A stretch of DNA of 64,000 nt from Impatiens glandulifera (lineage: Eukaryota; Streptophyta; Magnoliopsida; Ericales; Balsaminaceae). Location of the stretch: positions 29,653,151 through 29,717,150 of the forward strand of contig NC_061862.1 in the NCBI RefSeq assembly GCF_907164915.1, in the 5' to 3' direction. Each line of letters begins with the position of its first letter. The stretch's first letter is position 1. Of the stretch, positions 34,392-44,668 are shown one piece after another. A program made the position numbers and the translations under genes. The notes below the pieces were generated by a model. It saw only the letters and a list, made by a program, of their open reading frames with translations, was not told where the DNA came from and did no database searches.

Positions 34392-34554
34392 ATGATTCAA
34401 ATATACGTAACAATAACAAAGAAAATTAATTTAGGTGTACTACATCTTTAGAAAATAATTTAATAAAAAATAGTTATAAAATATTATATTAATTAAATTA
34501 ATAAAACGAGCAGTCCTATAATATATATATATATATAATGTTTAAAAAATATAT
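34392..34554. repeat. Segment duplicated from about 8010-8160
   Basis: AAAGAAAATTAATTTAGGTG ... GCAGTCCTATAATATATA matches 8030-8140. It continues after the LINE at 37115-37230 (matching 8160-8290). Confidence 0.65.
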
Positions 34555-34740
34555 TTTTTTTGAAAATGATTTATTTAATAAAAAATCATTTAAGCATAAC
34601 AATAAAAACATGACATGAAAAAAGTTTGGTACAAATTGATTATATCAGAATAATTTATTGACTAGAAGATTTTCAAGAAGGACAATAAGATCTTCATACG
34701 AATCCACGAGTTTTCCGAATTTAATCTCAGACATACTCAT

Positions 34741-35278
34741 AGGAGTGTTCATCGGTTCGATTTTCGGGTTATTCGAGTTCCTCGGTTCGGCTTATTCGAT
34801 TTTTTATATTTTTTAGCCAATTCGAAAACCGAACCGAATTCGAATAAATTTTAATTAAACTGAACCGAATTCGAATTCAAACCGAATTCATTTTATTTTT
34901 ATTTTTGGAACTAGCATAACTCAAAATAAATTGAACCGGGGTCTATACCGTGACAGGGTATTATTCTACCACTAGACCACTGCTGCTTTTGTTTTCTTTT
35001 TCTTTTATTATAATTTGATTATTTTGATTATTTTGATTTTTTTCTTAAGCTAAGTTTGGAAAAATAAATAATAAAAAATGGAAAAATAAATAATAAAAAA
35101 TGAATTCGGTTTTCGGTTTGATTTTCGAGTTGAAACTCAAACTCGAAAACCAATTCGAAAACTGTATTTAAATTCGAATTGGTTTGAAATTCGATTCGAA
35201 AACCGAAAATGAAATTCGAATTCGGTTTATTCGAATTCGATCGGATATTCGGTTCAGACCAAATATTGAACACACCTA
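34741..35278 (-). mobile_element. tRNA-carrying MITE (family member 3), nested in the LINE
   Basis: Ends are AGGAGTGTTCATCGGTTCGA and (right) AATATTGAACACACCTA. The 9-bp flank CATACTCAT (34732-34740) / CATCCTCAT (35279-35287) has one mismatch. The body is colinear with the member at 32869 and holds a 3'-truncated tRNA-like segment. An ORF at 35028-35306 on the minus strand is an artefact of the TTCGAATTC repeats. Confidence 0.8.
34933..34986 (-). pseudogene. 3'-truncated tRNA-Gly-like segment in MITE (anticodon GTC)
   Basis: The minus strand begins GCAGCAGTGGTCTAGTGGTA, has box A intact and an anticodon loop CTGTCAC (GTC) on stem ATACC/GGTAT, and stops inside the T-arm at GGTTCAA, so the 3' acceptor strand is deleted. 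Confidence 0.75.
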
Positions 35279-37239
35279 CATCCTCATGATAAATTGATAA
35301 TGACATTGTGAATAATCCTTAACGATCTACTTTCGTTGTTAAAAGTTCTTCAATTTCTTTTCAACCGAATAATCTACCAAAAAATTATAGGGATAGAGAC
35401 TCATCTACTAAGTCTCGCATTTTTAGTCGCCCCAATTCATGCCTCCCAATAGCCACTAACAGTTTCCGGCATAACTCGTTGTATTCCAGTCAAATTTCAC
35501 AAAAGAGTCCATATACTTGCAACAACGTGCCAATGTAAAAGTAGATGAGAAGTTGTCTCAACCTTTTTATAACACATACGACTAACAATAATCATGTCTT
35601 TTTTCATACATCTATCGTCAGTGAGAATTCCACCGTGAATAACACTCCAACCAAAAAAGAGATCTTAGTAGGCATCTTAGACTCCCATAATTTTTCCCAA
35701 TAAAGATCAACCAGACTAACCTTATTGAACAAAGTGTAACAATGTCCCACATGAAAGTTATTCAGATCACGTCACCGCATAGAATCTCGAGAAGACGAGT
35801 TTAACCGTTTATTTCTAACCATTAACAAAAGTCTATCGTTGGACATGCTTTCCTCACTGTTCAATCTTCTTCTATATTTGATACGATTAACAAAACCACT
35901 AGACCGAATGTCAAACATATCTTTGACCGATGATGAATCTCTACAAATAGAGATAGTAGCAAGCTCGAGGAAAACCTTCGCCAAACATATACCACCACAC
36001 TAAGTATCGTCCTAAAAACTAATCGAACTTCTATCACCCACAATAAAAATCGAATGCTCCCGATAAACCTTCCACATAGCATAAATACCACCCCAAATGT
36101 TACAACCCATGGGTCTATAAGAATTTTTGGTGAACCAACCAGACTTATCCTGACCATATTTACATTTAATCAATTTAGCTCAAATACTATCTTGTTTAGT
36201 TGCAAATCTACTACAACATTTGGATAATAAGGCTTTATTAAAGGAAACAAGATCGTTGATTCCCAGCCCCATGTTCTTTTATTAATTTAACCTTATCTCA
36301 ACTCACTAAATGAGAAAATGAGAAATCAGACGATCCCCCATAAGAATTTACACATAATTCTCTCCATATTCACGATCATAGAATTAGGAATTACAAATAG
36401 AGACATCATATAAGTTGACATTAAAGAAAGAACGTTCTTGATAAGAACTAATCAACCTCCCTTAGAAATCATCTTACTTTTCCATATGGGAAGTTTCCTC
36501 TCCATCTTACTTATGATCGGGTCCCAAGAAGTTTTAGAACTAGCTTTAGCCCTTAGAGGGAGCCCGAGATACATAGATAGAAAAGTTCCAATTTAAATCC
36601 CAGAATACAAGCCAATCTAATATTTCTCCTAGACGAAACTGAATTAGAGAAGAAGATATCAGACTTACCCAAATTAATGCGCAGTCCCGAACTCGCTCCA
36701 AATAACCAAAGAATATCGTGAAGGTACTTGACATTTCTCTTAGTAGCCTGGATCATGCAAAGAGTGTCATCTGCAAACAATAAATGAAACACAGAGAATT
36801 TAGATCGTCTCGCACCGCACTCCACCCCACGAAACAAACCCACATCCTCCGCAAACGATATCATTCTACGCAAAATCTAATACATCCGATCCATTTCTCC
36901 CTCATACACATTCTACCCATAATATCAAAAAGGAACTCCCAGTAAACATGATCATATGCTTTGTCAATATCGAGTTTGACAAAAACACATTTATCGCCTC
37001 TAGAGTTAGTTGAATCGATACACTCATTGGCGATTAGTGTCGCATCGAAAATTTGACGGCCTTTGATGAAATTCATCTGATTGCCAGAGATAATCGTACT
37101 TAAAATTTCACGCATTAAGAAAATATATATTAAAAAATAAAATCCTTCATTCTCTCTAATCTATCGTATTACTCTTCTTCCTCCTATTTTCTGTTTTTTA
37201 TGCCATATATATTTGACTATTTGATCTTCTTACGGAACA

Positions 37240-37687
37240 ATGTGAACCAAAATTTGTTTGAATTCATCTTGGCTCAAATCTCCAAAATCCGAAACAGGTG
37301 CAGAAATCTTGAAATTGTTTTCTGCCCAGATTTGTATTTAAACTCTTTAGAGTGATTTCTTCTACTTCAAATGCTCTAAAACCTTCTCTTATCTGTTTAG
37401 GTTTGTTTGTGAATATGTATGAACATTGAATTTCAATTCATAGCATGATCAAAACTTAGATTGGTTTAAACTCAAAAGAAATTTTCAGAAAAAAAAAAGA
37501 TAGAAATCCAGATTTGCATCTTGGTTTGAGTTATCTTTGAACTTGGGAATTAACTTGATGGTACCTTTAAAAAATCATTGTAAACTAATTTGATTAGTTA
37601 GGCTTTATCTAAGTGAATGGGATGCCCTGTTTTTTTGGTCAATTTTAAAAAAAAAATCATAACTTATTTTCATTTTATCATTAATAG
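37240..37687 (+). repeat. Duplicate of the Tudor-gene leader (part 1)
   Basis: Matches about 3146-3618, including TGCCCAGATTTGTATTTAAAC and AGGTTTGTTTGTGAATATG. It continues after the TRIM element at 38813. Confidence 0.75.
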
Positions 37688-38812
37688 TGAAAATATACAG
37701 AGAAATTGTATTGAATGATGTATTAAGTTACATAGATTATAATATAATATAATATAATATAATATAATATAATATAATATAATATAATATAATATAATAT
37801 TGTGATAATATCTCACATATATTTTATCTTATATTCTAATATCCCTTCGCAAATTCAAGATAGAAAACGCTATTGAAACTCACGAGTAACTTCGGAATCC
37901 ATTTGGTTGTTATTTCACCCCAGCATTCAATGCTCATGGGATTCTACTTCTTCACTAGTTATCAGTCAACACACTGTCATCATATAATTGGATGAAGCTC
38001 ACGAGATATTGAAATGTTAATTATGTATTCTTCAAGCTTTAGAAACTCGTGAGCTTCACCCAGTTACAAATGATAGTGTGTTGAATAATAAATAAACGAA
38101 GATGTAGAATCTCATAGGCATTGAATATTTGGGTGAAACAACAATCGAATGAACTCCGAAGTTACTCGTGAGTCTCGAGATCCATCCAAATACGGGATGA
38201 TAGCGTGTTTCATAAAAGAAAATCAACGAAGAATGTAGAATCTAATGAGCATAAAATAATGGGGGTGAAACAACACCTAAAAAACTCATCATAACGAAAG
38301 AATGATAGTGTATTAACTAAATAACTAGTAAAAAAATATTATTAGATTAAGACCAATAAAAATAAGGGCATTGACTACTGAGATAAAGTAACAACTGAAA
38401 ACAAAACTCAAATAATATGATTGCCGAAGAAAATAAGAACATCAACAGATTTATTTGAAAGAAAAAAAAACATTATTAAATAATATAATAATAATTAATA
38501 GAGTTTTATATAGCCTTCCATCGATGGCTAAAGTAACTATTGATGGAGGCAGCAAAAGACAAAATTTTGTAACTCAATAACAAAACTTTGGTTCTAATAC
38601 CATGTTAGAATATAAGAAGAAATATATTTTATTAAATTTTACATTTAGAGTTACATAGGTCATGTTTCATGTCTAATATATATATATATATATATATTAG
38701 ATTAGACTTATAAGGAAAGTTATATAATAATATAATATAATATAATAATAATATTATCATAATTTATAATATTGTGATAATATCTTACATAAATATTATC
38801 TTATATTCTAAC
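37688..38812 (-). mobile_element. TRIM-like miniature LTR retrotransposon
   Basis: Direct terminal repeats lie at 37688-37841 and 38603-38812 (shared GTGATAATATC...CTTATATTCTAA). The minus strand has TGGTATTAGAACC (38602-38590), a mutated tRNA-Met primer-binding site, right after the 5' LTR. A short purine tract GAAGGGA precedes the 3' LTR. The interior of about 750 bp has no ORF. The unoccupied site is preserved in the parental segment near 3618 (ATCATTATAGCTATG), and ATAG flanks the insertion. The left LTR contains an (AATAT)n microsatellite at about 37738-37800. Confidence 0.7.
37870..38175. repeat. ~300-bp foldback (long imperfect inverted repeat)
   Basis: Inside the TRIM, CTCACGAGTAACTTCGG (left arm) is mirrored by CCGAAGTTACTCGTGAG (right arm). 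CAACACACTGTCATCATATA is mirrored by AATGATAGTGTGTTG, and GAAGCTCACGAG by CTCGTGAGCTTC. The arms are about 130-150 bases each with a short centre near 38020. A third partial, diverged copy of the right arm follows at 38185-38290. Confidence 0.75.
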
Positions 38813-39058
38813 CATAGTTATGATTGAAATTTGAGTTATGAATAAATAAAACTCAGTTCATAAAACCCTTAAAAACCTCCGATGTTCAAATAGTTGATTT
38901 CCATGATTTGAATTTTGTTTGAAGATGAACAAATTGCTCTTCTTATGATGGTCATCAATCAACAACATTGGGTAACTGCTGCTCGTAAATGAAATCATTC
39001 CAAGTATATGCAGATCAATCTTTTTCATAAAGTAGCTGATAGAGATGAACAACTAACT
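38813..39058 (+). repeat. Duplicate of the Tudor-gene leader (part 2), truncated at the start codon
   Basis: Matches 3620-3905, including GAAGATGAACAAATTGCTCT and GATAGAGATGAACAACTA; it breaks off four codons into the former reading frame. No Tudor coding sequence follows. Confidence 0.8.
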
Positions 39059-39530
39059 TTACTCACTAATAATGTGTCATCTCTTGTATTCCAATCATAA
39101 CCTTGGTTGATCTAACATACTAAGAAAAATCAAATTCTTCTTTAGTTTATGGATATATTCAACATTGTATTAATGATTATTGTCTATCAACATTGTTCCA
39201 CCATTCGCCTTCTCGTACCCATGGAACCACTCCTTATAAGGTGTCTATGAATCCATGATCTACTCAACTTGGGACAAATTAGTTGTGATAATATGCACAT
39301 CTGCAAATTCACATCTCTTTTCAATATAGGTTATCTCATCTTTTCTAGTATACTTCTATAGATTTAAGGCAATCTCTTTGGAAATGTCTTTCCTTCTAAC
39401 AATGGAAATACTTCACATTTTCCTTAGACTTCAACATAGACTTAGAACTATATATGTTTGTCTCTACCTTCTTTCTAATGATGTTATTACCTTTTACAGA
39501 TATGACTTCTCTATTGTCTTATTATCTACA
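39059..39530 (-). pseudogene. Copia gag zinc-knuckle/protease fragment
   Basis: The minus strand shows a decayed zinc knuckle (YFHC, then ERHFQRDCLKS), the protease-region pattern TPYKEWFHGYEKANGGT, and EYIHKLKKNLIFLSMLDQ. These three signatures occur in this order in plant copia polyproteins. Stops interrupt the frame. No LTR, integrase or reverse transcriptase is adjacent, so this is a fragment. Confidence 0.65.
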
Positions 39531-41143
39531 ATACTATTAAGATTGTTATAAGAATATTACAATAAATTTCTCACTATTAAAACTCACACACAACTCATAA
39601 AAAAAGATGCTCTCAAGACCGACTTGATTATTAAGGTGTCTGAATGCAACTTTTTTTTTATGAAAAAAGCTTTAACTAAGTTAACCACTCTTGTCTAAAA
39701 CTTTTCAAAAGTCTCTAAAATATTGTTACCATATTTTCCTTATTATATTACAATAATAAAATATCTAACTTTTTTTTTATCAATCTTATTTATAAGATTA
39801 TACATAAAAATATATAATTTCATTTTAATTAATAACAGGAATCAAGATGGTATATTATGAACATTCTATAATTACAATATTCTAAATTCATTCTCAACAA
39901 ATTTATCATAATCATTCATAATGAAATGAACTTTACCAAGTTTGTATGAGATCTGATCGTCCTCTTGAAAATTTAAAAAACATTAATTTTATATTTAATT
40001 GTTTATTTTTCTTGCAATATGTTAATAATATCTTCTCCCTTTTGTCATGTTTTTATGCATGAATTTGAGTTTTTACATTACATCATGTAATTTTTCTAAA
40101 ATACATGTAAGAAAAATAGGTGATTTTTAATTTATTGGGTGTATTCGATTATTTCGATTGTATATTTTTTATTCTTATATAATTGAACATCATTTTATAT
40201 TCTCTCTTATTAATTATCTCACTTAATTCATTAATTAAAATAAAAAATAATTAATAAGTTTTAATAAAACACACTTAAACAATATTTGAGATTCTATTTC
40301 TAAAATAAAGTCTTTTAAAAAAAATTGCTAGCACATATAAAATCTGATAGGGTCTACTATAAAAAGAATAACATTTTAAAATAAAATTTCAGTTCTTATT
40401 TGATAATTAATTGAGTTACTTAAATCATTATTCCAGACTCACAAAATAAAAAAAAAAATCTAACATTGTCTAATTAAATAAAATTATAAAATGGAATGCT
40501 AATTGGAATCCTTTTTATAAACTATATCATAACAATATTAATGACTATTTTTATATATACATGAGTAATTAAAATATTTAAAATTAAATGTCACTTATAA
40601 TTTATATTTGATTTATATGCCTAAATATACATTACCTCCATATTTATTAATATATAGAATAAACAAAATACTTTAGTTAATAATTTAATTGATAAAAAAA
40701 AATATTAATTATTTGAAAAGTATTTAAACTATATAGAACTTATAGTTTTATTTCAAATAAAATTATTCCTTATATTATTTCAGTTTATATAATATAATAT
40801 AATATAATATAATATACCCTATTTGTTTAGGTATATTTTAATTTAATTTTAAATAAAATTTGATAAACGTAACGATTTTTTTTCTATAATAATTACTGTG
40901 GCAATAAAAAAAAAGTAAAATTATGAAAAAGAAATCACCAAATGATAAGTTCACCAAAACTAAAGAAAATATTTAAATAAAAGTGTGAACCCATACATCC
41001 GCTCTAAAATTTAAATTTATTAATTTATTAATTTATTTTAATGAGAATTCAGATTTGAAAATTTATCTTTATATATAATTTTATTTTATGAATAATTCTG
41101 TGTTAATTTTATTTCAAAATTATCTGATTAAATGTATTTGGAT
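39531..41143. repeat. Duplicate of the 8.5-10.4 kb segment (upstream module of ankyrin unit D)
   Basis: Starts at TTATAAGAATATTACAATAA (compare 8545) and stays colinear to ATTAAATGTATTTGGAT (compare 10433). An (AATAT)n tract near 40790 replaces the (TA)n run of the other units. No gene. Confidence 0.7.
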
Positions 41144-41373
41144 CAAGCAGCAATTTATGGAAATGCTAAAGTAGTAAAATTGTTATTGGAATTTGAAACT
41201 TCCACCGAAATATCAAATTATGATGGAAAGGTTAATTTTTAAGAATGTATTTTTTTTTTTTCAAATATTTTGAATAAATTATATTCTGTAATTTTATTTT
41301 TGCAGATTCCATGGGATTTGGCTAAACCTAATTCAGAAATTTGAAGAATACTAGAGGATGGATGATGAAGATT
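41144..41373 (+). pseudogene. Ankyrin-repeat gene fragment, cluster copy D (last two exons)
   Basis: A deletion joins upstream sequence (TGTATTTGGAT) directly to CAAGCAGCAATTTATGG, so promoter, start and exons 1-5 are missing. Remaining are the last repeat (AIYGNAKVVKLLLEFETSTE), a normal donor and acceptor, and IPWDLAKPNSEI followed by a premature TGA. Confidence 0.85.
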
Positions 41374-42010
41374 AAAATGTTTTTATTTTGTTTTTTTGTT
41401 TTACATTTTTATACACTTTTTTTATCACGTTTTTTCTGTTTTTTTTATAATTAATAATAATGCCTATTTATAAAATAAAAAATTGATCACAACTCTTATA
41501 ATTTTGAATTGAAATAATAATATATATATATATTAAATAAACTAACTAAGATAGCATAAATAAAATAAATAAATTATAAAATTATCTTAATTATAAATAG
41601 TCGTAAAAAATTGAAACAGCTACAAATACACAAAACATTCCATAAACCTTATCATTTATGTTTCACATCATTTATTTTTAAATTTAAGAAAGTTGGCACA
41701 ACCTCCATATTCTTTATATTTGAACTATTTTAATTAGTTTACTCATAAAGTATTTTTTATTAGAATAAAATAATATATTTTTAATATAAAAGTAATCTTT
41801 AATCTTAAATAAGTATATCCATATAGGCTATTATCATATTTCATTAATAAAATAATGATAAAACTATAGTGTATTTTATAATAAAAATAAAACCAATTAA
41901 TATAACATTATTAATTCTTAATAGGCTATAAAACTAAAATTGACTAAAATAGAATCTATATTTTGATTAAAATGTTGGAGCTTTTATTTTTATCAAAATC
42001 ATTTTAGCTT
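41374..42010. other. 3' flank of ankyrin fragment D
   Basis: AT-rich and matches 12132-12410 and 7240-7460. About 41930-41960 resembles 18440-18470. No gene. Confidence 0.55.
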
Positions 42011-42019
42011 AACTAGGAA

Positions 42020-42335
42020 GATTCTGGCACGGATAAAAATATATTGCTACAAGATCCCGTGTTAATCAAATTTGGTGTTAAATTTAAAATTTAAAGTGTT
42101 ATTAGCCTAGTTGGTTAAAAAATTGTACTTGTTTTTGTTAGGTTGCGAGTTCGAAACATACCTATAGCATTTTTAATTTTATTTTTAACCGTTTTAAATT
42201 TATGGGCGGTCAACCCAGAATTCGACCCAAGTATCCATTTACTCTCACATATATATATCCAAAATAACCACAGCTCTCGACCCGGCAATCCGGACACTTT
42301 CAAAATTAAGCATCATCATATATATATACGCTTTA
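42020..42335 (-). mobile_element. Helitron unit fragment related to the array at 12863
   Basis: Read on the minus strand it contains TTGCCGGGTCGAGAGCTGTG, GGATACTTGGGTCGAATTCT and GTATGTTTCGAACTCGCAAC, in the order seen in the tandem units at 12.9-14.2 kb. It is a single unit, interrupting the flank of ankyrin fragment D. Terminal features are not clear. Confidence 0.7.
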
Positions 42336-42339
42336 CATT

Positions 42340-44668
42340 TTAGAATTTTCCATTTTAAGCATTAAAAAGGTTTGCATGAGAGATAAATAATAAAATAAAA
42401 TAAATAAACAAAGACACAAGAAAACCTAATAAAATTATCCACGCATAAAATTATTCTAAAAAATCAAGACTAAGCAATTTATTGATCAAAATTTTAATTA
42501 GTCTAAGTCTAGATTGACTTTCTTAAGCAATTTATTGAAGTGAATTATATAAAGAATCTAACTTATTTTTTGTTTTATAAGAAATTGTAGTTCAAAAGAA
42601 CTTATAAGAGAACAATAATTCTAAGTCTAAAGTTAGGGCTAAGTTTAATTTTAGTTAAAAATTTAATTTTAAAATATCGTTCTAACCTAGAATCAAACAA
42701 GCCAAAAACTTTAACTAAAATTAAAAAAAAAAACTAAATCTAAATTGCAGAAAAAAATATATATAAAAAGAAATAGAAGCTGGAAATCTTGAATAAGCAT
42801 CCTGGGAAGGGTTGGGAAGGGTCAGTGGCTGGTTCAGCAACAGTTGCAGCAGAGGAAGCGTCGTCTGGAAAGCGCCGGTAACCTGGTTCAGCAGCAATTG
42901 CAGCAAGGCAAACGTCGTCTGGAAAGCGCGGGTTTTCACCTAATCCTAGATAAACACTTATTTGGTGATCCAAATGGATCCCAATTAACATGAAATTTTC
43001 CAGAAACATTTTTATAATATAATTAAACCTTTATATAAACAGAAAACTTAGATCTAATTATTCAAAAAAAAATAAACTATACAAAATAGGCCGATTTTAT
43101 ATATATTTTTTTATTTTGTAGTGTTTTTGAAAAACTTTTTCTGCCCTTTTTTGTTTTCATTTATTTACATGTTATTTCTATTCTACCTATTTACATTATT
43201 AAGATACAAAAAACAAAACCTACACGCCTATCAAAATAGAGATTAAAGAAACAATAATGTATGTAATTAAAAAAAAAATTCAAATTTCAATTTAAGAAAA
43301 AAAAAAAGACAAAGAGCTTACAATGGCTGCTCTTTTGATGTTAAAGGTGGTGTTTTATCTAAGATTTCCTAAGCAAATCTTATGACCAACTTAACAAAAG
43401 CAGTGTTTAATTATGAATTTCAAATAGGCAGCCTAAGGGAACTTGAATATGAAAAAGAGAGAGAAGAGAGAGAAGAAGGTGAAAGTTGAAGGTCGAGAGT
43501 TCAAAAGTCATTTGTTAGAGAGTTCAAAAGTCATTTGTTAGGGTGTTAAGAGGGGTATTTATAGGCAAAGCTATGAAACTCTATGGTCCAAAGGCCTATT
43601 TAACACACTTGACCGTTGAGAAAAAAACTATTTTAAACATTTAAAAATGTTTAAAATAATGTAGCAATCTCCACGACATGTCAATAAATGTCAAGTTTTC
43701 ATCAATGAGATTTAATCTTTATTTAACAATGATGTAATACTTGGTCATTTTAATTTTATAATTAAAAAAATAACCAAGTCTTCAATCTTTTCTTCTATAC
43801 ACTACACACGCTAAAACTTTCTCTCTTGTCACTTCTTCCTCTTTTTTAGCAACTTCTTTTATTTTCTTTTGACTGCACGTGATAGAATTCTCAGTCACCA
43901 TCAAGAAGATGATCGCTGCTTTCACCTAACCTTTTTAACATTTGATTTCATGTGTCGAATCTTGGGCATTGGTCGGTCCATTAGTCGGGTGACCGGTCGG
44001 ATCCGTCAATTGGATCCTTTCTTTGGCCTTACTTCGGGTTGACTTGCCTTTGATTTGGATCTTCCTATCCCTATTCACAAATCTGGATCTTGCATGTGTA
44101 TCTTGGATTGACCCATTTCCCTTTATCCTACAAAATAAATAAAATTAAAACAAACAATTAAAGAAATCAATTATATTATTATTAATTATTCCTATTTCTA
44201 AGGAACAATTATAATTATAATAAAATACTAACTAACTTATTCAAGAAATCAAATTGCAAAATCTAATCTAACAACTAATTTAACAATCTAATCTAACTAA
44301 TCTAATTAAAAATGACAAAATCATATATAACAAATTTTTTACTTTTAAATTAAAAGAATCGTTAATATATATATTTTGTAAAAAAAAATTTTATTTATTT
44401 ATAAATATCCAAGTTATTAATTTAAATGCAATCTTGAATATTCAAATTATAATAATTTCCCCAAGTGTTGTAACTTAGACAAATTACTACATTAACTTTA
44501 TCAAGAATCCAAAATCAATTATTTTTAAAAACTCAATTGTTCTAAAAATAATCGTTTTTAAAATAAATCGTGCAATGAGCCTGTGAATGAATTCAAGAAA
44601 CTTGTATAGACTCAAATTTATTAAAAGCATAAACTATAAAATTGGGGGGTGAAAAGTGAGTGTCTACA
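42340..44668 (-). repeat. 3' LTR of the gypsy element (right end firm, left end approximate)
   Basis: On the minus strand it starts TGTAGACACTCACTTTTCAC at 44668, directly after a purine tract (AAGAGGGG). A TATA box, CTATAAATACCCC, lies near 43553-43566 on the minus strand. Within it, a 59-bp piece (GTTCAGCAGCAATTGCAGCA and relatives) is duplicated at about 42830-42930. The inner limit is placed next to the Helitron fragment because no second LTR is in view. Short ORFs at 42721-43009 are not genes. Confidence 0.6.

Larger units (their letters stand above)
34555..37114 (-). mobile_element. 5'-truncated L1-type LINE with nested MITE
   Basis: On the minus strand, reverse transcriptase pieces appear in order: STIISGNQMNFIKGRQIFDA and CVFVKLDIDKAYDHVYWEFL (37115-36861), SVFHLLFADDTLCMIQ (near 36770), [13 protein letters not shown] (near 36480), then a zf-RVT-like domain (VWDCKMPTKISFFGW, about 35680). 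The 3' end is an A-run (plus-strand T-run 34554-34561). Flanking TTAAAAAATATAT / TTAAGAAAATATAT is a 13-14 bp target duplication. Many stops and frameshifts are present. The 5' part, including the endonuclease ORF start, is missing, as usual for truncated LINE insertions. Confidence 0.85.

Noticed and set aside
35028..35306. Minus-strand ORF with FEFEFQ-like composition
   Set aside because: It is a translation of the TTCGAATTC words in the MITE nested in the LINE.
35772..36157. Overlapping minus-strand ORFs with hydrophobic runs, considered as a separate membrane protein
   Set aside because: They are frames of the decayed LINE, continuous with its RT and zf-RVT parts.
42721..43009. Two overlapping antisense ORFs with repeated FQTTFALLQLLLNQ-type sequence
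   Set aside because: They lie in the gypsy LTR and reflect a 59-bp duplication there. There is no start context and no known family.
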